In this document: in pieces, positions 23,884-31,747 of the stretch | Layout of the letters: each line of letters begins with the position of its first letter | How positions within the stretch are numbered: the first letter of the stretch is position 1 | NCBI RefSeq assembly: GCF_024295805.1 | Contig: NZ_JANCLX010000024.1 | Span: 1-64,000 of the forward strand | Length of the DNA: 64,000 nt | Reading direction: 5' to 3' | From: Streptomyces cucumeris | Lineage (GTDB): Bacteria; Actinomycetota; Actinomycetes; Streptomycetales; Streptomycetaceae | Program-made: the position numbers and the translations under genes | Notes under the pieces: model-generated | The model's database searches: none | The model's input: only the letters and a program-made list of their open reading frames with translations | Told to the model about the DNA's origin: nothing

Positions 23884-24714
23884 TCACTCCTCCTGGGTGG
23901 TGGTGCCCTCGGTGGGGCCCGATGGGGCGGCGTCCGCCGCCGCGTTCGCCGTGGCGGCGTCGAGGAAGGCCGGGCGCTCCCCGCCACCGTGCACGGCGAG
24001 GCTCGCCCCGGTGATGTAGCGGGCGAGTCCGGAGGCGAGGAAGACACAGGCGTCACCGGCCTCGGCGGGTTCGGCCAGCCGTCCGAGCGGCACGGTGCGC
24101 CCGACGGCTGCGATCCCGTCCGCGTCCCCGTAGTGCAGATGCGACCGTTCGGTGCGGACCATGCCGAGGACGAGGGTGTTCACCCGCACCGCCGGAGCCC
24201 ATTCCACGGCCAGGGTGCGGGCCAGGTTCTCCAGGCCCGCCTTGGCGGCACCGTAGGCCGCCGTACCCGGTGAGGGCCGGGTGCCGCTGACGCTCCCGAC
24301 CATCACGATCGACCCGCCGGTCTCCTGACGGCACATCAGCCCGTATGCGGCCAGGGCGACGGTCATGGGCGCGGTCAGATTCAGCTCCAGCACCCGGGCG
24401 GCACGGCGCGGACCGTCGGCGGCGATCAGACCGTAAGGGCTGCCTCCGGCGTTGTTGACCAGCAGGTCCAGGTGTCCGTGGGTGTCGCGCAGCGAGCGGA
24501 AGAAGCCCTCGACGGCGTCGGGGTCCGTTACGTCGAGCGGCTGGAAACGCGCGGTGCGCCCGGCGGCCCGCACCGGCCCGCCGGGGGCGCGTCGGGCACA
24601 GACCACCACCTCGGCCCCCGCGGTGAGCAGGGAACGGGCGATACCCGCACCCACCCCGCGCGTTCCTCCGGTGACCACGGCGACCTGCCCGGCGAGGTCG
24701 ATGGTGACGGCCAC
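23884..24714 (-). CDS. Short-chain dehydrogenase, Rv3549c-like
   Basis: A 276-residue SDR with TGGTRGVGAGIARS (cofactor loop), LLVNNAGGSPYG and the YGAAKAGLENLAR active-site segment. The C-terminal Ala/Thr-rich tail of about 20 residues is unusual. It starts with GTG at 24714, with GGGAGG upstream, and is the first gene of the leftward pair. It is divergent from echA20 across a KstR2-like operator, exactly the arrangement of Rv3549c-Rv3548c versus Rv3550 in mycobacteria. Confidence 0.85.
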   Translation of the reverse strand: MAVTIDLAGQVAVVTGGTRGVGAGIARSLLTAGAEVVVCARRAPGGPVRAAGRTARFQPLDVTDPDAVEGFFRSLRDTHGHLDLLVNNAGGSPYGLIAADGPRRAARVLELNLTAPMTVALAAYGLMCRQETGGSIVMVGSVSGTRPSPGTAAYGAAKAGLENLARTLAVEWAPAVRVNTLVLGMVRTERSHLHYGDADGIAAVGRTVPLGRLAEPAEAGDACVFLASGLARYITGASLAVHGGGERPAFLDAATANAAADAAPSGPTEGTTTQEE

Positions 24715-24743
24715 ATGACACCTCCCGCTGCGCGCTGTGCGCT

Positions 24744-24783
24744 GCTACCTTCTCGCCTAACAAATGTTTGGTGGAAAGGTAGC
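24744..24783. promoter_or_regulatory. Divergent KstR2-like operator inside an outer inverted repeat
   Basis: The inner dyad at 24759-24772 (AACAAATGTTTGGT) fits the mycobacterial KstR2 pattern AnCAAGnnCTTGnT with the inner G/C pair changed to A/T. It is flanked by a perfect 8-bp inverted repeat, GCTACCTT at 24744-24751 and AAGGTAGC at 24776-24783. It lies between the SDR and echA20 starts and would serve both promoters. Confidence 0.7.
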
Positions 24784-24793
24784 GGATCTGCTC

Positions 24794-25549
24794 ATGGGTG
24801 TCTCCACCACCGCCCCGGAAGCGGGCGTAGCCGTCGTCACCGTGGACTTCCCACCCGTCAACGCCCTTCCCGTGCACGGCTGGTACGCGCTGGCCGCCGC
24901 CGTGCGCGGCGCGGGCGCCGACCCCGCGGTGCGCTGTGTGGTCCTCACCGCCGAGGGCCGGGGGTTCAACGCGGGCGTGGACATCAAGGAGATGCAGCGC
25001 ACCGAAGGACACCAGGCGCTGCTCGGCGCCAACCGGGGCTGCGCCGAGGCGTTCGCCGCGGTCTACGACTGCCCGGTGCCGGTCGTCGCGGCCGTGCAGG
25101 GTTTCTGCCTCGGCGGCGGTATCGGTCTGGTGGGCAACGCGGACGCCGTCGTGGCGAGCGAGGACGCGGAGTTCGGGCTGCCGGAGCTGGACCGCGGCGC
25201 GCTGGGCGCGGCCACCCATCTGGCCCGGCTGGTGCCGCAGCATCTGATGCGGGCGCTGTACTACACCGCGCGTACCGCCACCGCCGAGGAGTTGCACCGG
25301 CACGGCTCGGTGTGGCGGGTGGTGCCGCGCACCGGTCTGCGTGCCGCGGCGCTGGAGCTGGCGCGGGAGATCGCGGCCAAGGACGGTGAGCTGCTGCGGC
25401 TGGCCAAGGCGGCCATCAACGGAATCGATCCGGTCGATGTGCACCGCAGCTACCGCTTCGAACAGGGCTTCACCTTCGAGGCCAACCTCGGCGGACTGTC
25501 CGACCGGCACCGCGACGCCTTCCTGGCACGGGGCGGTGAGCGGCGGTGA
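24794..25549 (+). CDS. echA20: Enoyl-CoA hydratase-family ring hydrolase EchA20
   Basis: A 251-residue crotonase-fold protein. The run GRGFNAGVDIKEMQRTEG and GFCLGGGIGLVGNADAVVAS, then FGLPELDRGALGAATHLARL, closely resemble M. tuberculosis EchA20 as I remember it. EchA20 opens the D ring of the HIEC-CoA intermediate in cholesterol degradation. The start at ATG 24794 aligns with the mycobacterial N-terminus (MGVSTTAPEAGVAVVTVD); the in-frame ATG at 24764 would lie inside the operator. It overlaps ipdA by 4 nt (GTGA). Confidence 0.9.
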   Translation: MGVSTTAPEAGVAVVTVDFPPVNALPVHGWYALAAAVRGAGADPAVRCVVLTAEGRGFNAGVDIKEMQRTEGHQALLGANRGCAEAFAAVYDCPVPVVAAVQGFCLGGGIGLVGNADAVVASEDAEFGLPELDRGALGAATHLARLVPQHLMRALYYTARTATAEELHRHGSVWRVVPRTGLRAAALELAREIAAKDGELLRLAKAAINGIDPVDVHRSYRFEQGFTFEANLGGLSDRHRDAFLARGGERR

Positions 25550-26430
25550 GCCCGGGCCTGGACAAGCGGATGAGCGCGGCGGAGGCGGTCGGCCGGATCG
25601 AGAGCGGTATGACGGTCGGCATCGGCGGCTGGGGTTCCCGGCGCAAGCCGATGGCGCTGGTACGGGCCCTGCTGCGGACCGATGTCACCGATCTGACGGT
25701 GGTCTCCTTCGGCGGGCCGGACGTGGGGCTGCTGACCGCCGCCGGGAAGATCCGCAAACTGGTGACCGCGTTCGCCACCCTGGACTCGATCCCCCTGGAG
25801 CCGCACTTCCGGGCGGCTCGCGAGAGGGGCGCCCTCGAACTGGTGGAGCTGGACGAGGCGATGGTCATGTGGGGGCTGACCGCCGCGGTGCACCGGCTGC
25901 CCTTCCTGCCCGTCCGCGCGGGTCTCGGCTCGGACGTGATGACGGTCAACCCCGGTCTGCGGACGGTCCGTTCGCCCTACGAGGACGGCGAGGAGCTGGT
26001 GGCGGTACCGGCGCTGCGGCTGGACGTGGCGCTGGTGCACCTCAACCGCGCCGACGCCGCGGGCAACGGTCAGTACCTGGGACCGGACCCGTACTTCGAC
26101 GACCTGTTCTGCGAGGCCGCCGGCCACGCCTACCTCTCGTGCGAACGCGTCGTCGACACCACTGAATTCGCGGCGGCGGGCGGTCCGGGGACCCTGCTGG
26201 TCTCCCGGCACAGCGTGGCCGGTGTGATCGAGGCGCCGCACGGCGCCCACTTCACCTCCTGCGTCCCGGACTACGGACGTGACGAGGCGTTCCAGAGCGC
26301 ATACGCCAAGGCCGCGGCCGACCCCGGGGCGTGGCGGGAGTTCGCCGCGCGCTTCCTGTCCGGGGACGAGGACGCGTACCGGGCCGCGGTGGCGGAGTTC
26401 GGGAGGGAGGGCCGATGGCCGCTCAGGTGA
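25546..26430 (+). CDS. ipdA: IpdA, alpha subunit of the COCHEA-CoA hydrolase
   Basis: A 294-residue class I CoA-transferase-like protein. Diagnostic stretches shared with mycobacterial IpdA are GGWGSRRKPMALVRALLR, RLPFLPVRAGLGSDV, GPDPYFDDLFCEAA and APHGAHFTSCVPDYGRDE. With IpdB it hydrolyses the last carbocyclic ring of the steroid nucleus rather than transferring CoA. The GTG at 25546 overlaps the echA20 stop; ipdB begins inside its last 16 bases. Confidence 0.92.
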   Translation: MSPGLDKRMSAAEAVGRIESGMTVGIGGWGSRRKPMALVRALLRTDVTDLTVVSFGGPDVGLLTAAGKIRKLVTAFATLDSIPLEPHFRAARERGALELVELDEAMVMWGLTAAVHRLPFLPVRAGLGSDVMTVNPGLRTVRSPYEDGEELVAVPALRLDVALVHLNRADAAGNGQYLGPDPYFDDLFCEAAGHAYLSCERVVDTTEFAAAGGPGTLLVSRHSVAGVIEAPHGAHFTSCVPDYGRDEAFQSAYAKAAADPGAWREFAARFLSGDEDAYRAAVAEFGREGRWPLR

Positions 26431-27155
26431 GCCGGGCCGAGTACTGCGTGGTGGCGTGCGCGGAGGCGTGGCGGGGCGACGGGGAGATCCTGGCCGCCCC
26501 GATGGGTGTGGTGCCCCGGATCGGCGCCCGGCTGGCCGGACTCACCTTCGAGCCGGGGCTGCTGCTGACCGACGGTGAGGCGATGCTCGTCGGCGACGAT
26601 CCGGAGGTGGTGGAGGGCTGGCTGCCGTACCGCCGCCACTTGGCACTGGTCGCCGGCGGCAAACGCCATGTGATGATGGGCGCGAGCCAGCTCGACCGCC
26701 ACGGCAACCAGAACATCTCCTGCGTCGGTGACTGGAAGCGGCCCCGGCGGCAGCTTCTCGGAGTACGCGGAGCACCCGTCAACACCCTGAACAACCCCAC
26801 GAGTTACTGGGTGCCGCGGCACTCCCGGCGGGTGTTCGTGGAACGCGTGGACATGGTGTGCGGTGTCGGACACGACCGGGCCGCGGCGGCCGGGCCGTCG
26901 GCGACCCGCTTCCACGAACTGCGGCGGGTGGTGACCGATCTCGCCGTCCTCGACTTCGCCACGCCCGACCGCACGCTGCGGGTGCACTCGCTGCATCCGG
27001 GGGTCACCGCCGGGCAGGTGCGGGAGGCCACCGGCTTCCCGCTGACCGTCGCCGACGACGTCCCCCGCACCCGTGAGCCGAGCGCGGCCGAGCTGCGGCT
27101 GATCCGGGAGGTCATCGATCCGGAGGGGCTGCGCGAGCGGGAGGTGCCGTCCTGA
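26415..27155 (+). CDS. ipdB: IpdB, beta subunit of the COCHEA-CoA hydrolase
   Basis: A 246-residue CoA-transferase beta-like subunit. MMGASQLDRHGNQNISC and NTLNNPTSYWVPRHSRRVF are recognisable family segments, and the role follows from pairing with IpdA. GGGAGGGAGG just upstream supports the ATG at 26415, which overlaps the ipdA 3' end by 16 nt. Its stop overlaps the ipdC ATG by one base (TGATG). Confidence 0.9.
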   Translation: MAAQVSRAEYCVVACAEAWRGDGEILAAPMGVVPRIGARLAGLTFEPGLLLTDGEAMLVGDDPEVVEGWLPYRRHLALVAGGKRHVMMGASQLDRHGNQNISCVGDWKRPRRQLLGVRGAPVNTLNNPTSYWVPRHSRRVFVERVDMVCGVGHDRAAAAGPSATRFHELRRVVTDLAVLDFATPDRTLRVHSLHPGVTAGQVREATGFPLTVADDVPRTREPSAAELRLIREVIDPEGLREREVPS

Positions 27156-28198
27156 TGGACACCGCGCTGACCGCGCTCGCCGGGGTCCGCCACCCGATCG
27201 TCCAGACCGGGATGGGGTGGGTCGCCGGGCCCCGGCTGGTGTCGGCGGTGGCCGAGGCCGGGGCGCTGGGCATCCTCGCCTCCGCCACCATGTCCCCGGA
27301 CCGGCTGCGGGCCGCGGTGCGGGAGGTCGCCTCGCGCACCGACGCGCCCTTCGGCGTCAATCTGCGGGCCGACGCGGGGGACGCCGGGGAACGGGTGCGG
27401 ATCATCATCGAGGAGGGCGTCCGGGTGGCGTCCTTCGCGCTGGCCCCCACCCGGGAGCTGATCACCCGGCTGAAGGACGCGGGGGTGGTCGTCATCCCGT
27501 CGGTCGGCGCGCGGCGGCACGCGGAGAAGGTGGCGGCCTGGGGCGCGGACGCGGTGGTGGTGCAGGGCGGTGAGGGCGGGGGCCACACCGGCGAGGTGGC
27601 CACCAGTGTGCTGCTCCCCCAGGTCGTGGACGCGGTGGACATCCCGGTGGTGGCCGCGGGCGGTTTCCACGACGGCCGGGGCCTGATCGCCGCGCTCGCC
27701 TACGGAGCGGCCGGGATCGCGATGGGCACCCGCTTCCTGCTGACCTCCGACAGCACGGTGCCGGACGCCGTGAAGGCCCGCTACCTGGCCGCCGCGGTCA
27801 CCGATGTCACCGTCACCACGGCGGTCGACGGACTGCCGCACCGGATGCTGCGCACCGAACTGGTCGACGCCCTGGAGCGCTCCGGGCGCACCACCGCCCT
27901 CGTCCGGGCCGTACGCCACGCCGCCGCCTTCCGTCGGCTGTCCGGGACGGGCTGGGTACGGATGGCGCGCGACGGGCTGGCCATGCGCCGCGGCCGGGAG
28001 CTCACCTGGAGCCAGGTGCTGCTGGCCGCCACCACCCCGATGCTGCTCAAGGCGGCGATGGTGGACGGCAGGACCGACACCGGGGTGATGGCCTCGGGCC
28101 AGGTGGCGGGGGTGATCGCCGATCTGCCGAGCTGCGCGGAGCTGGTGGACCGGGTGATGGCACAGGCCGAGGCGGTACGCGCCCGGCTGCCGGCCTAG
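27155..28198 (+). CDS. ipdC: IpdC, flavin-dependent HIP-pathway dehydrogenase (nitronate monooxygenase-like)
   Basis: A 347-residue FMN TIM-barrel protein. PIVQTGMGWVAGPRLVSAVA at the N-terminus, FGVNLRAD, VVQGGEGGGHTGEVATSVLL (phosphate-binding region) and GTRFLLTSDSTVPDAVK are typical of the nitronate monooxygenase/IpdC group. In mycobacteria IpdC (Rv3553) converts 5-OH-HIC-CoA towards HIEC-CoA just before EchA20 acts. It is last in echA20-ipdABC, with conserved order. The actinobacterial gltD-like gene downstream has its own ribosome site and a 139-nt gap, so it is probably separate. Confidence 0.9.
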   Translation: MDTALTALAGVRHPIVQTGMGWVAGPRLVSAVAEAGALGILASATMSPDRLRAAVREVASRTDAPFGVNLRADAGDAGERVRIIIEEGVRVASFALAPTRELITRLKDAGVVVIPSVGARRHAEKVAAWGADAVVVQGGEGGGHTGEVATSVLLPQVVDAVDIPVVAAGGFHDGRGLIAALAYGAAGIAMGTRFLLTSDSTVPDAVKARYLAAAVTDVTVTTAVDGLPHRMLRTELVDALERSGRTTALVRAVRHAAAFRRLSGTGWVRMARDGLAMRRGRELTWSQVLLAATTPMLLKAAMVDGRTDTGVMASGQVAGVIADLPSCAELVDRVMAQAEAVRARLPA

Positions 28199-28337
28199 GG
28201 TCGGGCCCGGCACCACCGGGCGGGAGCGGTCGTACAGTGGGGAGAAACGCGTGACGGCGCCATGTGCCGCCGCCGCGCCGGGGCCCGGTGGACCGGGTCC
28301 CACCGGCCAGACCAGGACGCGGGTATCGGAGGCCGTG

Positions 28338-29837
28338 ATGGCCGACCCGAAGGGTTTCCTCACCACACCCCGCCGCCTTCCGCCACGCCGCCCCGTGGCC
28401 GAGCGGGTGCGGGACTGGGACGAGGTCTACGAGCCGGGCGGACTGCTGCCGATCATCGGTGCCCAGGCGGACCGCTGCATGGACTGCGGGATCCCGTTCT
28501 GTCACCAGGGATGCCCGCTGGGCAACCTCATCCCGGAGTGGAACGACCTGGTCTCACGGGACGACTGGGCACGGGCGATCGAGCGGCTGCACGCCACGAA
28601 CAACTTCCCGGAGTTCACCGGGCGGCTGTGCCCGGCCCCGTGCGAGAGCGCGTGTGTGCTCGCCATCAACCAGCCCGCGGTCACCATCAAGAACGTCGAG
28701 GTCACCATAGCCGACCGGGCGTGGGAGAGCGGCCGCGTCCCGCACCGGCCCCCGGAGCGGCTGACCGGCCGGACCGTCGCGGTGATCGGTTCGGGTCCCG
28801 CGGGTCTCGCCGCGGCCCAGCAGCTCACCCGGGCGGGGCACACGGTGGCGGTGTACGAACGGGACGACCGGGCGGGTGGTCTGCTGCGCTACGGCATCCC
28901 CGCGTTCAAGATGGAGAAGCACCACCTGGACCGGCGGCTGGCCCAGATGAGCGCCGAGGGCACCAAGTTCCGCACCGGGGTGGGGGTCGGCACCGATCTG
29001 GACGCCGCCGAGCTGAGATCGCGCTATGACGCCCTGGTGATCGCGGTGGGCGCGCGGGCCTGGCGGGAGCTGCCGGTGCCGGGCCGGGAGCTGGCCGGGA
29101 TCCACCAGGCGATGGAGTTCCTGCCGATGGCCAACCGGGTCCAGGAGGGCGACTACCTCCGGCCGCCGATCACCGCCGAGCACAAGCACGTCGTCATCGT
29201 CGGCGGCGGGGACACCGGCGCCGACTGTCTGGGCACCGTCCTGCGGCAGGGCGCCGCCTCGGTGACCCAGCTGGACATCCACCCCCGGCCGGGCGACGAG
29301 CGGGACGAGGGTGAGCCCTGGCCCATCTATCCCAGGATCTACCGGATGTCCGCGGCACACGAGGAGGCGCGGGAGCTCGCCGCCGCCCCGGAGGCGGATG
29401 TGGACGCCCGGGTGTTCTCGGCCACCACCGTCCGCTTCGAGGGCACCGCACCGGACGCGACGCGTCCGCACGGCAGTGTCCGGGCGCTGCGGCTGGTCGG
29501 GGCGGAGTGCGAGGGGCGGCCGGAGCCGGGCGGCGAACGGGTGCTCCCGGCCGATCTGGTGCTGCTCGCCCTGGGGTTCCGCGGTCCGGAGCACGACGGG
29601 CTCTTCGACCAGCTCGGGCTGACGGCCGACGCCCGGGGGAACATCGCCCGGGACGCGGACTTCGACGCCGGGACGGACGGGATCTTCGTGGCCGGGGACG
29701 CCGGCCGCGGCCAGTCGCTGATCGTCTGGGCCATCGCCGAGGGGCGGTCGGCCGCGGCGGCCGTGGACCGCTATCTGACGGGGTCCACGACGCTTCCGGC
29801 ACCGGTCGGAGCGGGCGACCGGCCGCTCACGGCGTAA
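28338..29837 (+). CDS. gltD: Glutamate synthase small subunit (GltD)
   Basis: A 499-residue NADPH-dependent FAD and iron-sulfur subunit. N-terminal cysteines CMDCGIPFCHQGCP and CPAPCESAC coordinate two 4Fe-4S clusters. VIGSGPAGLAAAQQL binds FAD, and VIVGGGDTGADCLG binds NADPH. The C-terminal FVAGDAGRGQSLIVWAIAEG is the conserved FAD contact. I chose the ATG at 28338 with GGAGG five bases upstream. It normally pairs with the large GltB subunit, but no gltB is next to it, so this may be a second, stand-alone gltD or supply electrons to another partner. Confidence 0.9.
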   Translation: MADPKGFLTTPRRLPPRRPVAERVRDWDEVYEPGGLLPIIGAQADRCMDCGIPFCHQGCPLGNLIPEWNDLVSRDDWARAIERLHATNNFPEFTGRLCPAPCESACVLAINQPAVTIKNVEVTIADRAWESGRVPHRPPERLTGRTVAVIGSGPAGLAAAQQLTRAGHTVAVYERDDRAGGLLRYGIPAFKMEKHHLDRRLAQMSAEGTKFRTGVGVGTDLDAAELRSRYDALVIAVGARAWRELPVPGRELAGIHQAMEFLPMANRVQEGDYLRPPITAEHKHVVIVGGGDTGADCLGTVLRQGAASVTQLDIHPRPGDERDEGEPWPIYPRIYRMSAAHEEARELAAAPEADVDARVFSATTVRFEGTAPDATRPHGSVRALRLVGAECEGRPEPGGERVLPADLVLLALGFRGPEHDGLFDQLGLTADARGNIARDADFDAGTDGIFVAGDAGRGQSLIVWAIAEGRSAAAAVDRYLTGSTTLPAPVGAGDRPLTA

Positions 29838-29921
29838 CGCCCCGGCCGCGACCGGGGGCCCGGCACCACCGATGGCGCGATGTCTGCGTGGTGCGGAGCG
29901 GCACCCGGAATACTGGCGTCC

Positions 29922-30917
29922 ATGATCTCGCAGCCGCCGCTCACGACCCTCGCCGACGGAGTCCACCTGTGGTCGCCCACACCGAGCACCGGATGGGGGC
30001 TGGCCAACTGCGGTCTGATCGTCTCCCCCGACGGCGAGGCCGCCTGGGTGGACACCCCCTACGACCGCCGGATGGCGCTGGACTTCCTGGAGCGCAGCCG
30101 GACCCTGCTGCCCGCGGGCGGCCGGATCGGACGGGTGATCGTCACCCATGCCAACGGTGACCACCTCTGGGGCGCGGAGGTGCTGCCGGACGACCCGGAG
30201 GTCGTGGCCACCCGTGAGGCGCTCGGCCATATCGCCTGGGAGCCCGCACCACGGCAGTTGCATGCCCTGGTGCACGGCGGCGATCCGGAGACCCCGCTCG
30301 GCTGGTATCTCAAGCGCCACTTCGGACGCTTCGACTGGTCCGCCACCGATGTGGTCGAGCCGACCCTGACGTTCACCGGTGAACTCGACCTGCGCATCGG
30401 CCAGGTACCGGTCCAGCTCTTCGCCCTGCCCTCCGCGCACACCACCGGCGATCTGATCGCCTATCTGCCGCGCCAGCGCGTGGCGTTCACCGGCGATGTC
30501 ATCTTCGCCTCCGGCCCGGAGGACCCCGGTGACCACCCGGTGCACTGGGCGGGGCCGCTCGGCCAGGTGATCGCCGCCTGCGAACGGGTGCTGGCCACCG
30601 GAGCGGAGATCATCGTCCCCGGCCACGGTCCGGTACTCGGCCCCGAGGGCGTCCGCGCCCATATCCGCTATCTCGAACACCTCCGGGACCGCGCCCACGA
30701 GCTGCACTCGACCGGGGTCCCCGCCCTGGACGCGGCCCGCGCGCTCATCGCCGAGAACACCTTTCCGCTGCTGGGCCTGGCCGAGCGCATGGTCATCACG
30801 GTGGCCACCGAATACCGCCACCTCGAAGGCGCGGCGGACGGTCCGGACATCCTCGCCGTGATGGCCGATCTCGCCCAGGTCGCCTGGGAGCGCCGGGACA
30901 TGACGGTGGCGGACTGA
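29922..30917 (+). CDS. Metallo-beta-lactamase-fold hydrolase, function unknown
   Basis: A 331-residue MBL-fold protein. The metal motif reads VTHANGDHLWG, with Asn where the second His of HxHxDH usually stands. Further ligands are likely the His in SAHTTGDLIAY, the Asp in AFTGDVIF and the His in VPGHGPVLG. An atypical metal site or a shifted substrate range is possible. No signal peptide is seen. The start is uncertain: ATG at 29922 or ATG at 29880 (14 residues longer), neither with a good ribosome site; conservation seems to begin at LADGVHLW. Substrate unknown. Confidence 0.75.
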   Translation: MISQPPLTTLADGVHLWSPTPSTGWGLANCGLIVSPDGEAAWVDTPYDRRMALDFLERSRTLLPAGGRIGRVIVTHANGDHLWGAEVLPDDPEVVATREALGHIAWEPAPRQLHALVHGGDPETPLGWYLKRHFGRFDWSATDVVEPTLTFTGELDLRIGQVPVQLFALPSAHTTGDLIAYLPRQRVAFTGDVIFASGPEDPGDHPVHWAGPLGQVIAACERVLATGAEIIVPGHGPVLGPEGVRAHIRYLEHLRDRAHELHSTGVPALDAARALIAENTFPLLGLAERMVITVATEYRHLEGAADGPDILAVMADLAQVAWERRDMTVAD

Positions 30918-30927
30918 CACCGGCCGT

Positions 30928-30940
30928 CCCGTCCGACGGG
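30928..30940. terminator. Small convergent hairpin
   Basis: CCCGTC-C-GACGGG in the 49-bp gap between the convergent MBL gene and the small conserved gene. It could end both transcripts, but the loop is only one base, so the structure may shift in a real RNA. Confidence 0.35.
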
Positions 30941-30966
30941 CCGTCCCGGTCGGGTCCGGGCCGCCG

Positions 30967-31275
30967 TCAGGGGCCGTGGAGTTCGGTCTCCCACGGCTCG
31001 AACGGCGGCTCGACCCGGTAGTCCGGGTCGCAGTGGGCGCGGATCCACTGGGCGGCCCGGACCTGCGCCTCTCCGTCGTTCAGCACCTGCCCGTCCTCGT
31101 CGACCTCCAGGACGTTGCCGTAGATCGCGAAGACCTGCTCCAGGGCGGAGCCGTACCGGAAGAGGGCCGGCCGGTAGTCGACACCGTCGAGCAGCTCGGT
31201 GTCGAGGGTGCCGTTCGCGAGGTAGAAGGCGAAGAACCGGAGCGAGGCACGGACATCGGCAGGAAGGTGTGGCAT
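30967..31275 (-). CDS. Small conserved actinobacterial protein (DUF7677-like), function unknown
   Basis: A 102-residue acidic soluble protein: MPHLPADVRASLRFFAFYLA, then FAIYGNVLEVDEDGQVLNDG and a C-terminal EPPFEPWETELHGP. I recognise it as similar to proteins of the DUF7677 type, which have no assigned function. It starts 7 nt after the MerR gene stop in the same direction, so the two may be co-transcribed. The ribosome site is weak (GGGCGG). Confidence 0.65.
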   Translation of the reverse strand: MPHLPADVRASLRFFAFYLANGTLDTELLDGVDYRPALFRYGSALEQVFAIYGNVLEVDEDGQVLNDGEAQVRAAQWIRAHCDPDYRVEPPFEPWETELHGP

Positions 31276-31282
31276 CCGCCCA

Positions 31283-31672
31283 TCATGCGGGTCCGCCGCG
31301 TGGCCCCCGGCCCGGGGGTCCCGACGCCGCGTCGATCACCTCGTCCAGGACATCACGCGAGCGGACCAGATCGCCGATCATCCGGTCGATGCGGTCCCGT
31401 TCCCCGACGAGTTCCTCGACCAGCCGCTGGGTGGCGATCTCGGACGGGCCGCCGTCCCCGTCCCGCATACAGGGCAGCAGCCGGGCGATCTTCGCACTGT
31501 TCAGCCCCGCGGCCAGCAGCTCCTGGACGTGGACGACCCGGTCGACGGCCCATTCGCCGTACTCGCGGTGGCCACCGGGGGTGCGCTCGGCCCGCAGCAG
31601 ACCCTGCTGTTCGTAGTAGCGCAGCGAACGCTCGCTCACCCCGCTCCGCCGGGCCAGTTCACCGATGCGCAT
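31283..31672 (-). CDS. MerR-family transcriptional regulator
   Basis: A 129-residue regulator. The winged-helix DNA-binding domain is MRIGELARRSGVSERSLRYY with EQQGLLRAERTPGGHREY, followed by a dimerisation coiled coil (about residues 75-115). There is no C-terminal metal-binding cysteine set, so it is not a metal sensor of the classical type. The ATG at 31672 has GGGAGG upstream. It is divergent from an Old Yellow Enzyme relative, with an ideal MerR operator between them (31716-31731), which suggests it controls that gene in response to a reactive electrophile or similar signal (inference). Confidence 0.92.
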   Translation of the reverse strand: MRIGELARRSGVSERSLRYYEQQGLLRAERTPGGHREYGEWAVDRVVHVQELLAAGLNSAKIARLLPCMRDGDGGPSEIATQRLVEELVGERDRIDRMIGDLVRSRDVLDEVIDAASGPPGRGPRGGPA

Positions 31673-31709
31673 ACCCCGCCTCCCGCACCGCCGCGCGACG
31701 TACGGCGAC

Positions 31710-31741
31710 TTGAATCTGACATGGATGTCAGCTTCTACCGT
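31710..31741 (+). promoter_or_regulatory. MerR-type promoter with perfect spacer palindrome, probably leaderless
   Basis: A -35-like TTGAAT (31710-31715) and a -10-like TACCGT (31736-31741) are 20 bp apart, the over-long spacing typical of MerR-controlled promoters. The spacer holds a perfect dyad CTGACAT-GG-ATGTCAG (31716-31731). Seven bases beyond the -10 lies A of the ATG at 31748, so the transcript could start on the start codon. Confidence 0.7.
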
Positions 31742-31747
31742 ACCGGC

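Noticed and set aside
24764..24793. ATG at 24764 as echA20 start
   Set aside because: It lies inside the KstR2-like operator, and the ATG at 24794 matches the mycobacterial N-terminus.
28554..30920. A 788-codon open frame on the minus strand across gltD and the MBL gene
   Set aside because: It is antisense to two well-supported genes and its translation is low-complexity Gly/Arg/His/Val-rich, the usual mirror of GC3-biased coding. No ribosome site or family motif.
31721..31747. ATG at 31721 as the Old Yellow Enzyme start
   Set aside because: It sits in the MerR palindrome between the -35 and -10 elements, so it would be upstream of the transcript.
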